Shown: positions 46,192-54,238 of the stretch, in pieces
Numbering within the stretch: position 1 is the first letter of the stretch
How the letters are laid out: each line of letters starts with the position of its first letter
Assembly: GCF_000971135.1 (NCBI RefSeq)
Contig: NZ_BBLW01000002.1
Location: 248,001-312,000 of the forward strand
Length of the DNA: 64,000 nt
Source of the DNA: Demequina phytophila
Lineage (GTDB): Bacteria > Actinomycetota > Actinomycetes > Actinomycetales > Demequinaceae
Direction: 5' to 3'
Made by a program: the position numbers and the translations under genes
The notes under the pieces: generated by a model
Database searches by the model: none
What the model saw: only the letters and a program-made list of their open reading frames with translations
What the model was told of the DNA's origin: nothing

Positions 46192-46956
46192 ATGACCTCA
46201 GCACTGCAACCGGGAGCGACGGTCCTCGCGATCGGTGCGACCGGCTCCATCGGGCGCCACGTGGTGCCCGCGCTGCTTGCGGAGGGCCTCGCGGTCCGCG
46301 CGTTCGTGCGCGACGAGTCCCGCGCCCGCCGCATCCTTCCGGACGGCGTCGAGCTCGCGGGCGGCGACATCGAGACGGGCGCCGGCCTTGATGCGGCGCT
46401 CGACGGCGTCGACGGGATCGTGCTCACCCACGGCGGCGCGCCCCGCCAGGTCGACTACCAGGGCGTGGTGAACGTGCTCGACGCGCTCGCCGGGAGGCGA
46501 CCGCGCATCGCGCTCATGACCTCGATGTCGACGTCCAAGGGCGGTTCCCAGTACGGGGGCGTCCTCGACTGGAAGCGCCGCTCCGAGCGGCTGATCCGGG
46601 CCTACGGCGCGCCGTACACGATCGTCCGCCCGGGTTGGTTCGACTACCAGGCCGCGGGGGAGCGCGCGCTGCTCGTCGAGCAGGGTGACGTCTCGCCGGT
46701 CGACAGCCGCCGCGGCGTCGCGCGCTCGCAGATCGCGGCCGTGCTGGTCCACGCGCTGCTGTCCGAGGCAGGGGCCGGAGTCACGCTTGAGCTGTTCGCC
46801 CAGGCGGGCGAGATGCCGACCGACTGGGACGGCGTGTTCGCACCCTTGCAGAGGGACGATGCGGTGGCCCTGGGCGGTGCTCAGGACGCGGGCGTCGCGC
46901 TCGCGGACGAGCCGGCCGAGGTGCTCGCCGACATCGCGGGGTTCCGCGGGGCCTGA
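46192..46956 (+). CDS. NAD(P)H-binding atypical SDR (NmrA-like)
   Basis: A 254-residue atypical SDR. The nucleotide motif GATGSIGRHV is at about 14-23; there is no canonical YxxxK in the usual spacing, as in NmrA/HSCARG redox sensors, although SMSTSKGG is present near 110. Probably a reductase or NADP sensor. An in-frame copy of the GCTCGCCGGGAGGCGACC 18-mer encodes LAGRRP. GGGAGGACATC precedes the ATG. Confidence 0.82.
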   Translation: MTSALQPGATVLAIGATGSIGRHVVPALLAEGLAVRAFVRDESRARRILPDGVELAGGDIETGAGLDAALDGVDGIVLTHGGAPRQVDYQGVVNVLDALAGRRPRIALMTSMSTSKGGSQYGGVLDWKRRSERLIRAYGAPYTIVRPGWFDYQAAGERALLVEQGDVSPVDSRRGVARSQIAAVLVHALLSEAGAGVTLELFAQAGEMPTDWDGVFAPLQRDDAVALGGAQDAGVALADEPAEVLADIAGFRGA

Positions 46957-46964
46957 CACGCGTC

Positions 46965-47000
46965 GCGGCCGAGGCTCGCCGGGAGGCGACCCTCGGCCGC
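46965..47000 (+). terminator. Hairpin after the NmrA-like gene
   Basis: GCGGCCGAGG pairs with CCTCGGCCGC around the same TCGCC-GGGA-GGCGA core as at 46134. Its right half belongs to the 29-bp direct repeat that bounds the following inserted gene. Confidence 0.65.
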
Positions 47001-47009
47001 GCGGGCATG
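46981..47009. repeat. 29-bp direct repeat, left copy
   Basis: Identical to 48339-48367. Overlaps the 3' half of the terminator hairpin of the NmrA-like gene. Confidence 0.9.
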
Positions 47010-47020
47010 GTGCGCGGACG

Positions 47021-48271
47021 TCAGGGCCCGAGGCAGTCGATGGGGATCACGTGGACGCCGTCGTCGCGCAATCCGCCCGCGCCGGTCCCGGTGATGACCG
47101 CGAGAAAAGCCGGAGCTCCGTGCTTCTCATCGTCGACCTGAGCGCTGAAACGCAGAAGCGCCGCTGCCGCGGTGTCGACTGCATCGGGGTTGAGCTTGAC
47201 CTCGACCGCGCCCCATCGTCGCGGGCCTGCCGTGATGACCGCGTCGACCTCGTTGCCGTTCGAGTCGCGCCACGATTCAACACGTGCGTCGAGTGCCTGG
47301 GCGTAGACCCGGAGATCGCGGACGACGAGAGCCTCGAAGTGGAGGCCGAGCGCATTGAGGTCCGATGCGAGCTCGGCGCTGCCCACTCCTAGCGCCGCCA
47401 CGCCGAGCGACGGATCGACGAAGTAGCGCACCGGCGCGACCCGCAGTCGCGCCCGCGACCGCATATGCGGCAGCCACGCCTCAGAGTTGTCGAGGAGATG
47501 GAGCCGTGTCAGAGCGGAGATGTATGCGGAGAGCGTCTCCTTCGCGATGGGCCCCCCGTCGCCGCCTACATCCTTGGCGAGCTCGACCGACTTCGGGGCT
47601 TGCGCGACGAACCGACCTAGCGAGGTGAGCAGGCGGCGAAGGTTCTGGGGGTCCCGCCGCGCGCCGAGCCTCGGCACGTCGACTTCGACGATGTTGGCGA
47701 GGTAGTCGCTCAACCAGCGCCGCGCGTCTGACTCGTGCGAGTCGATGAGGTCCGGCCAGCCGCCGATGACAATGCGCCGGAGCAGTTCATCGAACTCAAG
47801 GCGTGTGCCTATTCCATGTTGGCGCTCGCCGGCCAGGAGCGCGGCGAGTGACATCTGGCCGTTCGAATATCCGGATTCGTAGAGGCTCATCGGCCGCATC
47901 GGCAATACCGAGACACGGCCGGCACCCGAGTGCCGTGCGACGTCGTCGGCGGGTGTGGCCGAGCCTGTGAGGATGAACTGACCCTTCGCCCTGCGGTCGT
48001 CCACCTGGCGACGGACCCGGTTCCAAATCCTCGGCTCGACTTGCCACTCGTCGAACAGGATGGGCGTGGGGTTGTCGAACAGCCGTTCAGGAGCGAGGGT
48101 GACGAGGGCGCGCGCCGAGTCATCGTCGTCGAGTCGAAACGCAGTCCGTGCGCGCTGTGAAGCGGTCGCTGTCTTTCCGCAGGCCTTCGGCCCCTCGATG
48201 AGGACAGCGCCCATGGCAGAGAGTCGGGCGTCGAGTTCGCCATCGGCGACACGCGGCACATACGCTTGCAC
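47021..48271 (-). CDS. AAA ATPase with DUF4143 domain
   Basis: A 416-residue P-loop ATPase. Walker A is GPKACGKTATA near residues 27-37, Walker B ILFDEWQ near 70, and LTGSATP is the sensor-like motif. The C-terminal half (DUF4143) ends with an EVDAVITAGPRRWGAVEVKLNPD segment, close in form to PD-(D/E)xK nuclease-like folds. Such genes are abundant, mobile-like and functionally unclear. It begins with GTG 48271, 6 nt after a TAGACT box: leaderless. It is the only gene in the inserted segment. Confidence 0.88.
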   Translation of the reverse strand: MQAYVPRVADGELDARLSAMGAVLIEGPKACGKTATASQRARTAFRLDDDDSARALVTLAPERLFDNPTPILFDEWQVEPRIWNRVRRQVDDRRAKGQFILTGSATPADDVARHSGAGRVSVLPMRPMSLYESGYSNGQMSLAALLAGERQHGIGTRLEFDELLRRIVIGGWPDLIDSHESDARRWLSDYLANIVEVDVPRLGARRDPQNLRRLLTSLGRFVAQAPKSVELAKDVGGDGGPIAKETLSAYISALTRLHLLDNSEAWLPHMRSRARLRVAPVRYFVDPSLGVAALGVGSAELASDLNALGLHFEALVVRDLRVYAQALDARVESWRDSNGNEVDAVITAGPRRWGAVEVKLNPDAVDTAAAALLRFSAQVDDEKHGAPAFLAVITGTGAGGLRDDGVHVIPIDCLGP

Positions 48272-48277
48272 TCCAGC

Positions 48278-48306
48278 AGTCTACCTTTTGCATCGTCGCG
48301 AGTCGA
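48278..48306 (-). promoter_or_regulatory. Leaderless promoter of the DUF4143 ATPase with tandem repeats
   Basis: Minus strand: -35 TCGACT (48301-48306), 17-bp spacer, -10 TAGACT (48278-48283), GTG 6 nt later. Each box is preceded by ATGCAAAA, forming two near-identical 16-mers (ATGCAAAAAGTCGACT and ATGCAAAAGGTAGACT) in direct orientation, a likely binding site for a repressor. Confidence 0.65.
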
Positions 48307-48338
48307 CTTTTTGCATTGGACGGGATCTCCGTCCTGCA

Positions 48339-48367
48339 GGGAGGCGACCCTCGGCCGCGCGGGCATG
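48339..48367. repeat. 29-bp direct repeat, right copy
   Basis: Identical to 46981-47009. Runs into a GCGCGGGC/GCCCGCGC inverted pair at the 3' end of the next gene, as would be expected at the original convergent gene junction. Confidence 0.9.
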
Positions 48368-48375
48368 CCCTCAGC

Positions 48376-49050
48376 TCACGCCCGCGCGGCCTCCCGCTCC
48401 TGCTCGCGCGACGCGGCGACGAGCCGCATGAGCTCCTCCGCCTCGACGTTCGCGCCGAACGCGGGGGCGCCCGGCTGCAGGTGCCAGCCCTCTTCGAGCT
48501 CGCCGATCGGCACGGGGTCGAAGCCCATGGCGTCGATCAGGCCGGAGACCGCGGCGACCGCCGCATCGTCCCCACCCGCCAGCGCGATCGCGCGGCGACC
48601 GGGGCTGCCGGCGGGGCGCGGGCCCTCGTCGAGGTCGTGATAGCCCATGTGGTTGAAGGCCTTGACCACGCGCGCGCCGGCGAGGCGCCGCGCGACGGTC
48701 TCGGAGGACGTGGTGGCGGGATCGGCCAGGTCGTCGCGCACGCCGTCGACCTCCCACCAGTAGTTCATCGCGTCGATGACGAGCGCGCCGTCGAGCGCGG
48801 CCGCGTCGACGGTGTGGTGCTTGCCGAGTGGCAGCGCGAGGATCACGACGTCCGCCTCGGCGGCGACGGCGGCGGCCGTCGCGACCCGCGCGCCCGGGGC
48901 CAGCACCTCGACGATGAGCGCGATGCGGTCGGGGTCGCCCGAGCCGGCCATCACGACGTCGTAGCCGGCCCCGACCGCAAGGCGCGCGAGCACGGTGCCG
49001 AGCTTGCCCGCACCCAGGATCCCCACGGTGCGGATGGCGGCGGCCGTCAC
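48376..49050 (-). CDS. NADPH-dependent F420 reductase-like oxidoreductase
   Basis: A 224-residue Rossmann protein. [27 protein letters not shown] at residues 8-34 is the nucleotide site; [11 protein letters not shown] near 70 and [13 protein letters not shown] near 129 match NpdG/F420-dependent NADP reductases and their paralogues. Whether it uses F420 is unknown. GTG 49050 overlaps the LLM gene stop (GTGA). LLM-type enzymes often use F420 or FMN, so the pair may be a redox couple. Confidence 0.8.
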   Translation of the reverse strand: MTAAAIRTVGILGAGKLGTVLARLAVGAGYDVVMAGSGDPDRIALIVEVLAPGARVATAAAVAAEADVVILALPLGKHHTVDAAALDGALVIDAMNYWWEVDGVRDDLADPATTSSETVARRLAGARVVKAFNHMGYHDLDEGPRPAGSPGRRAIALAGGDDAAVAAVSGLIDAMGFDPVPIGELEEGWHLQPGAPAFGANVEAEELMRLVAASREQEREAARA

Positions 49051-50102
49051 GCGGCGCCCTCGGCGAGCAGCTCGCGCACGCGCGGGATGACCTGGGTGCC
49101 GAACAGCTCGACCGCGCGCAGGCGCGAGGACGCGGGCATGGCGCCGCCGCCGGTGTAGACGAAGTCGAAGCGGCCCACGTCGAGCACGCGGATCGCGGCG
49201 GTCATCTTCGCCGCGACGGTCTCGGGGGAGCCGACGTAGAGGGAGCCGAAGTCGACCTCGTCGTCGTACTGCGCGCGCGTCATCGCGGGCCAGCCGCGCT
49301 CCGCGCCGATCCGGTCCCGCATCGCCTTGTAGCCCGGGAAGTAGGACTCGCGCGCCTCCTCGTCGGTGGGCGCGATGAAGCCGTGGCTGTGCATGCCGAC
49401 GGGGTGCGCGGTGGTGCCGAGCTGCGCGGTCGCGCGCCGGTAGAGGTCGACGTACGGCGCGAAGCGGCCCGGGTCGCCGCCGATGATCGCGAGCATGAGG
49501 CGCAGGCCGTAGCGCGCGGTGCGGATCACCGACTCGGGGGAGCCGCCCACGCCCACCCAGGTGGTGAGGGAGCCGGAGTCGGTCTTGGGGTAGACGTCGG
49601 CCTCGTGGAGCGCGGAGCGCTTGGTGCCCTGCCACGTCACCGGCTTCTCGGTGAGCAGCTGCGCGAACAGCTCGAGCTTCTCCTCGAACAGCACCTCGTA
49701 GTCGGCGAGGTCGTAGCCGAACAGCGGGAAGGACTCGGTGAAGGAGCCGCGGCCCAGGATGACCTCCGCGCGACCGTTCGACACGGCGTCGAGCGTGGAG
49801 AAGCGCTGGAACACGCGGACCGGGTCGTCGGAGGACAGCACGGTGACGGCGGAGCCCAGGGTCACGCGCTCGGTGCGCGACGCGATGGCCGCGAGGACCA
49901 TCTCGGGGGAGGAGATCGCGAAGTCCGGGCGGTGGTGCTCGCCCAGCGCGACCGCGTCGATCCCGACCTGGTCGGCGAGGGCCGCCTCCTCCACCACCTG
50001 GCGCAGGGACGCGGCGTGGGACATCGGCTCGCCCGAGTCGTGCAGGGGCAGGTCGCCGAAGGTCTCGATGCCGAACTTCACGTCGGCTGCGGGGGTGGTC
50101 AT
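49047..50102 (-). CDS. LLM-class flavin-dependent oxidoreductase
   Basis: A 351-residue luciferase-like TIM-barrel monooxygenase/oxidoreductase. The [14 protein letters not shown] start, the [16 protein letters not shown] motif near 63, and a [18 protein letters not shown] segment near 130 are typical. ATG 50102 is chosen over the longer frame for the family N-terminus. A GTTGA/TCAAC palindrome lies 30 bp upstream. Cofactor FMN or F420; substrate unknown. Confidence 0.87.
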   Translation of the reverse strand: MTTPAADVKFGIETFGDLPLHDSGEPMSHAASLRQVVEEAALADQVGIDAVALGEHHRPDFAISSPEMVLAAIASRTERVTLGSAVTVLSSDDPVRVFQRFSTLDAVSNGRAEVILGRGSFTESFPLFGYDLADYEVLFEEKLELFAQLLTEKPVTWQGTKRSALHEADVYPKTDSGSLTTWVGVGGSPESVIRTARYGLRLMLAIIGGDPGRFAPYVDLYRRATAQLGTTAHPVGMHSHGFIAPTDEEARESYFPGYKAMRDRIGAERGWPAMTRAQYDDEVDFGSLYVGSPETVAAKMTAAIRVLDVGRFDFVYTGGGAMPASSRLRAVELFGTQVIPRVRELLAEGAA

Positions 50103-50131
50103 GCGGGGCTCCTCGTGCGCGCCCCGGGGTT

Positions 50132-50145
50132 GTTGAGGCGTCAAC
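50132..50145 (-). promoter_or_regulatory. GTTGA-N4-TCAAC palindrome upstream of the LLM gene
   Basis: Perfect 5-bp arms with a 4-bp centre, AT-richer than the surroundings, at -43 to -30 from the start codon. MarR- or HxlR-type sites have this form. No such regulator is adjacent. Confidence 0.5.
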
Positions 50146-50186
50146 TACTGAGCGTAGCGGGGGTCCGGTCTATTCCGCTGGTCGCC

Positions 50187-51041
50187 TTACCGGCCGTCGC
50201 GCGCCGCCTGGCGGCGCAGGTACTTGCGGTCGTCGTTGGCGTACGCGTAGTACCAGCCGATCAGCAGCCCGCCGCCCACGAAGTTGCCGACCAGCACGAT
50301 CGCGAGCTGGGCGAGAGCGAGCCCCCAGTCGAGGCCGTGCGTGAGGGCGGCCACCGAGAACACCACGGTGTTGGCGACCGAGTGCTCGAACCCCACGAAG
50401 GCGAACACGAACACCGACATGATCATCGCGATCGCCTTGGTGAGGTCCTCCTTGATGACGCCGTTGTAGACCAGCAGCATCCCCAGGTTGATCATGAAGT
50501 TGCACAGGATCGCGCGCACGAACAGGTCCGACATCCCTGCCCAGCCCTGGTCGAAGTAGGCGAGCTTGTGCTCGACGGAGGCGTCGAGCTGCGCACCCAT
50601 CGCGCCGCTGGCCATGGTCGAGCCGGCCACCAGGATCGCGACGGCGAGCCCGCCGATGATGTTGCCTCCGTAGCACATGGCCAGCACGCGCAGCGAGCGC
50701 AGCGGGGTGGTGCGCTTCCAGTACAGGCCGATGGTGACGATCATCATGTTGGACGTCAGCAGCTCGGACTTCGAGTAGTAGATGAACACCAGCGCGAAGC
50801 CGAAGATCATCGCGCCCAGGATCTTGCCGATGTTGACGAACGAGCCGTCGCCGGCGCTCTCGAACGCCGCGATGACCGCGAAGTTCGTGAGGTACATGAT
50901 GCCGATGATGATGCCGGCCATCGCGGCGCGCATGAGGTACACGCGGGCCAACCCGCCGCTCATGGCGGTCTTGGTCTCGAGCGCGTCGAGGACCGTGGAG
51001 ATGAACTGCTTACCAGGGAACAGCGCGCTCTGATCGCTCAT
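50187..51041 (-). CDS. Formate/nitrite transporter family channel
   Basis: A 284-residue FNT channel with six membrane segments. GSTMASGAMG near 140, a CNFMINLGMLLVYNG region near 185, GFEHSVANTVVF near 217 and GNFVGGGLLIGWYYAY near 253 are family hallmarks including the pore His of GFEHS. It conducts formate, nitrite or hydrosulfide; the sequence alone does not settle which. A terminator is not evident and the TetR gene ends 52 bp upstream. Confidence 0.92.
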   Translation of the reverse strand: MSDQSALFPGKQFISTVLDALETKTAMSGGLARVYLMRAAMAGIIIGIMYLTNFAVIAAFESAGDGSFVNIGKILGAMIFGFALVFIYYSKSELLTSNMMIVTIGLYWKRTTPLRSLRVLAMCYGGNIIGGLAVAILVAGSTMASGAMGAQLDASVEHKLAYFDQGWAGMSDLFVRAILCNFMINLGMLLVYNGVIKEDLTKAIAMIMSVFVFAFVGFEHSVANTVVFSVAALTHGLDWGLALAQLAIVLVGNFVGGGLLIGWYYAYANDDRKYLRRQAARDGR

Positions 51042-51093
51042 GGGGCCCAGCCTGCCACGCCCGACGCCGCGCGTCCCAGGACCCGCCTGGGAC

Positions 51094-51678
51094 TCAGTCG
51101 AGCCCGAACGCCTCGCGCAGCATCCGGCGGACCTGCGCGGGCACGTCGATCACGCCCGGGTGGAGCGCGTCGTACATCTGCAGCCCGTCCCACGCGCCCA
51201 CCAGGAACGCGGCCCGCTCGGCGGGGGACAGCGGGTCGTCGATCGGGAGCTTCGCGCGCTGCTGCATGATCATCCACGCGAAGACGCCCGCGACCAGGTC
51301 GTGCCGCTTCTGAAGCGTCTCGCGCGCGGGGTGATCCTCGGCGCCGGCCTCGGCCAGAAGTACGGAGAGCAGTTGGACCAGGCCCGGTGTCTCGGCGTTG
51401 CGCGCGGCCTGCCCCGCGAACCCTTCGACGACGTACTCCGCGGTGAGCTCTTCGGGCAGCTCGGTGGGCATGCCCTGTGCGTCGTGCCACTCGATGACCG
51501 CCAGCAGCAGCGCGGTCTTGTTGCCGAAGTGGTGTAGCAGCGTCGAGTGGTCGACGCCGGCCTCGCGCGCGATCGAGCGCAACGAGGTCCCGTAGAACCC
51601 CTTCTGCGCGAACGCCGTCGCCGCGCTCTCCACGATCGACTGCTTGGTCGCGCGCCCCGTGGCGTACCCGTCGGGCAT
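51094..51678 (-). CDS. TetR regulator of the GH3-sulfatase locus
   Basis: A 194-residue TetR repressor with the HTH in AFAQKGFYGTSLRSIAREAGVDHSTLLHHFGNKTALL (residues about 20-55). The ligand domain is helical. An AGGA ribosome site precedes ATG 51678. It is divergent from the GH3 operon, and two palindromes occupy the 117-bp intergenic region. The simplest reading is that it represses itself and the GH3 genes until a substrate-derived ligand appears. Confidence 0.9.
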   Translation of the reverse strand: MPDGYATGRATKQSIVESAATAFAQKGFYGTSLRSIAREAGVDHSTLLHHFGNKTALLLAVIEWHDAQGMPTELPEELTAEYVVEGFAGQAARNAETPGLVQLLSVLLAEAGAEDHPARETLQKRHDLVAGVFAWMIMQQRAKLPIDDPLSPAERAAFLVGAWDGLQMYDALHPGVIDVPAQVRRMLREAFGLD

Positions 51679-51716
51679 GGCCGTTCCTCTCGTATGCAGG
51701 CGCGTCGCGTCGGATT

Positions 51717-51774
51717 TTCCACCACGCGGTGGAATTTGTTACGCTCCACGCCGGAACCCCACCAACCGGTGGAA
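51717..51774. promoter_or_regulatory. Two TetR-type operators between the TetR and GH3 genes
   Basis: TTCCACCACGCGGTGGAA (51717-51734) has 7-bp arms; CCCCACCAACCGGTGGAA (51757-51774) repeats the CCACC-N4-GGTGG core and the right half. Centres are 40 bp apart. A TACGCT box at 51740-51745 lies between them, so both flank the probable GH3 promoter; the first also lies near the TetR promoter. Confidence 0.7.
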
Positions 51775-51795
51775 CTTGATGCGAGGTAGTTTCTC

Positions 51796-54231
51796 ATGAC
51801 GGTCGACGGCGACAGGATGCTGACGCGTAGCGCGATGACGCTCGCGGAGAAGGCGTCCCTCATGTCGGGCGCGAACTTCTGGAACACCAAGTCCGTCGAG
51901 CGCCTCGGCGTTCCGGGGATCATGCTGACCGACGGACCCCACGGCCTGCGCAAGCAGGGCGGCGCCGCAGACCACCTGGGCCTCAACGCCTCGCTCCCCG
52001 CCACCTGCTTCCCGCCCGCGGCGACACTGGCGAACAGCTGGGAGCCCGCGCTCCTCGAGCGCGTGGGCGAGGCGCTGGGCGCCGAGGCCGCCGCGGAGCG
52101 CGTGAGCGTCCTGCTGGGACCCGGCCTCAACATCAAGCGCAACCCGCTCGCGGGTCGCAACTTCGAGTACTTCTCCGAGGACCCGCTCCTGTCCGGCACG
52201 CTCGCGGGCGCGCTCGTGCGCGGCATCCAGACCCGCGACGTCGCCGCGTGCCTCAAGCACTACGCGGTCAACAGCCAGGAGACGCACCGCATGACCATCG
52301 ACGAGGTGGTCGACCGGCGCTCCCTCCACGAGCTCTACCTCGAGGGCTTCCGCATCGCCGTCCGCGATGGGCGTCCCTGGTCCGTCATGACCTCGTACAA
52401 CAAGGTCAACGGCACCTACGCGAACGAGCACGGCGAGCTCGCCGCGATCCTGCGCGACCGCTTCGGATTCGACGGCCTCGTGGTCACCGACTGGGGCGGC
52501 AACAACGACCGCGTCGCGGGCCTGATCGCCGGCAACGCCCTCGAGATGCCGTCCGCGGACGGCGTGACCGACGCCGAGATCGTGACCGCGGTGCGGGACG
52601 GCATTCTCGACGAGGCCGTCCTCGACGCACGGGTCGACGAGGTCCTGGCGCTCGTCGAGCGCACCTCCGGCGCGCGGGGGGACGATGCGGCGGTCGCCGA
52701 CCACGCGGCCCACCACGAGCTCGCGGTCGAGGCCGCGCGCCGATCGTTGGTCCTGCTGCGCAACGAAGGCGACGCGCTGCCGCTCGGGCCCGACGCGGGC
52801 CGCGTCGCCGTGATCGGCGACTTCGCCGCCACCCCGCGGTACCAGGGCGCCGGCAGCTCGCTCGTCAACCCCACCCGCATCGACGCGCCGCTCGACGCGC
52901 TCCGCGCCACCGGTCTCGACATCGTCGGCTACGAGCCCGGCTTCGCGCGCCGCGACAAGGCGTCGACCCGCCTGCGGGACCGGGCGCTGGCGCTCGCCAC
53001 GCGCGCCGACACGATCCTCCTGTTCCTGGGCCTCGACGAGTCCGCCGAGGCCGAGGGCGTCGACCGCGCCCACATGCGGCTCGCCGCGAACCAGCTCGAC
53101 CTGGTACGCGCGATCACCCGGCTGGGCAGGCGCGTGGTGGTGGTGCTCGCGGGCGGCGCGCCGGTCGAGCTCCCGTTCGCCGAGAACGTCGACGCGATCC
53201 TCCACGGCTACCTCGCCGGCCAGGGCGGCGGCCGGGCCATCGCGGACGTCCTCACCGGCGCGGTGAACCCCTCCGGCCGCCTCGCCGAGACCTACCCGCT
53301 GCGCTACGAGGACGTGTCCTCGCACTCCTCGTTCGGGCGCACCGAGGCCAGCTCGGAGCACCGCGAGGGCATCTACCTGGGGTACCGCTACTTCGACAAG
53401 GTCGGCGCGCCCGTGCGCTACCCGTTCGGCCACGGACTCGGCTACACCGCCTTCGAGATGACCGGCCTGGTCGCGGGCCCCGGATCCGCGCGCGTCACCG
53501 TGACGAACGTGGGCCACCGCGACGGCAGCGAGACCCTGCAGCTCTACGCGGAGGCGCCGGAAGGCGCCGAGGGCGAGTTCCGCGCACCCCGCGAGCTCGT
53601 CGGCTTCGCCAAGATCCACCTCGCGCCGGGGGAGAGCGCCACCGTCGAGATCCCCTACGCCGAGCACGCGTTCCACGTCTTCGATGCCGCCGCGGACGCG
53701 TGGCGCGCCGTCGGCGGCGCGTACGCGATCCTGGCCGGAGCATCGTCCCGCGACATCCGGGCCCGCGCGGAACTGGTGGTCGCGGGTGACCCCTGGACCA
53801 CGCCGGACGCCGCGCGGCTGCCGCACTACGTGTCGGGTCACGTCGAGGACGTCGACGCGGCCGAGTTCGAGGCCCTGCTCGGGCGGCCCCTTCCGCCGGC
53901 GACGTGGGACCGCGACCGCCCGCTCACGCGCGCCGACATCATCGCGCAGTGCCGGGGCAGGGGCGGCTTCGGCGGCCTCCTGTACTGGACCGTCGACACG
54001 GCCGGCACCGTGCTCATGGCGCTCGGCAAGCCGCTCGCGGCCAACAACACGAAGTTTGTGCTCGACCTGCCGTTCCGGTCGGTCGCGCGCATGAGCGGCG
54101 GAAGGGTCGACGAGCCGATGCTCGACGGCCTGCTGCTCATGGTCAATCGTCGCTTCTGGAGCGGGCTCGCCCGCGTCGGAGGCGCCTGGCGCGCTCGGCG
54201 AAGGAGCGAGCGCGCGTCACGCAAGGATTGA
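51796..54231 (+). CDS. GH3 beta-glucosidase-like enzyme
   Basis: An 811-residue GH3 enzyme in the normal domain order: TIM barrel first (GVPGIMLTDGPHGLRK near 40), nucleophile D232 in VVTDWGG, then the alpha/beta sandwich (RRSLVLLRNEGDALPLG near 317), and a fibronectin-III-like domain near residue 600. No signal peptide is seen. The last 35 residues are Arg-rich. GH3 includes beta-glucosidases and beta-xylosidases; specificity is unassigned. It is first of the operon under the divergent TetR and ends 7 bp before the next gene. Confidence 0.92.
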   Translation: MTVDGDRMLTRSAMTLAEKASLMSGANFWNTKSVERLGVPGIMLTDGPHGLRKQGGAADHLGLNASLPATCFPPAATLANSWEPALLERVGEALGAEAAAERVSVLLGPGLNIKRNPLAGRNFEYFSEDPLLSGTLAGALVRGIQTRDVAACLKHYAVNSQETHRMTIDEVVDRRSLHELYLEGFRIAVRDGRPWSVMTSYNKVNGTYANEHGELAAILRDRFGFDGLVVTDWGGNNDRVAGLIAGNALEMPSADGVTDAEIVTAVRDGILDEAVLDARVDEVLALVERTSGARGDDAAVADHAAHHELAVEAARRSLVLLRNEGDALPLGPDAGRVAVIGDFAATPRYQGAGSSLVNPTRIDAPLDALRATGLDIVGYEPGFARRDKASTRLRDRALALATRADTILLFLGLDESAEAEGVDRAHMRLAANQLDLVRAITRLGRRVVVVLAGGAPVELPFAENVDAILHGYLAGQGGGRAIADVLTGAVNPSGRLAETYPLRYEDVSSHSSFGRTEASSEHREGIYLGYRYFDKVGAPVRYPFGHGLGYTAFEMTGLVAGPGSARVTVTNVGHRDGSETLQLYAEAPEGAEGEFRAPRELVGFAKIHLAPGESATVEIPYAEHAFHVFDAAADAWRAVGGAYAILAGASSRDIRARAELVVAGDPWTTPDAARLPHYVSGHVEDVDAAEFEALLGRPLPPATWDRDRPLTRADIIAQCRGRGGFGGLLYWTVDTAGTVLMALGKPLAANNTKFVLDLPFRSVARMSGGRVDEPMLDGLLLMVNRRFWSGLARVGGAWRARRRSERASRKD

Positions 54232-54238
54232 GAGAGAC

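Larger units (their letters stand above)
46981..48338. mobile_element. Inserted ATPase cassette between 29-bp direct repeats
   Basis: An identical 29-bp sequence (GGGAGGCGACC...GGGCATG) occurs at 46981-47009 and 48339-48367. Between them is just one gene, the DUF4143 ATPase, whose base composition is less GC-rich than the neighbours. The left repeat completes a terminator hairpin; the right copy leads into the convergent gene's 3' end. The simplest reading is insertion of about 1.36 kb with duplication of the target, but no transposase is present and 29 bp is long for a target duplication. Confidence 0.5.

Noticed and set aside
49383-51269. 628-codon + strand frame opposite the LLM and FNT genes
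   Set aside because: Low-complexity His/Val/Glu/Arg composition typical of a shadow frame.
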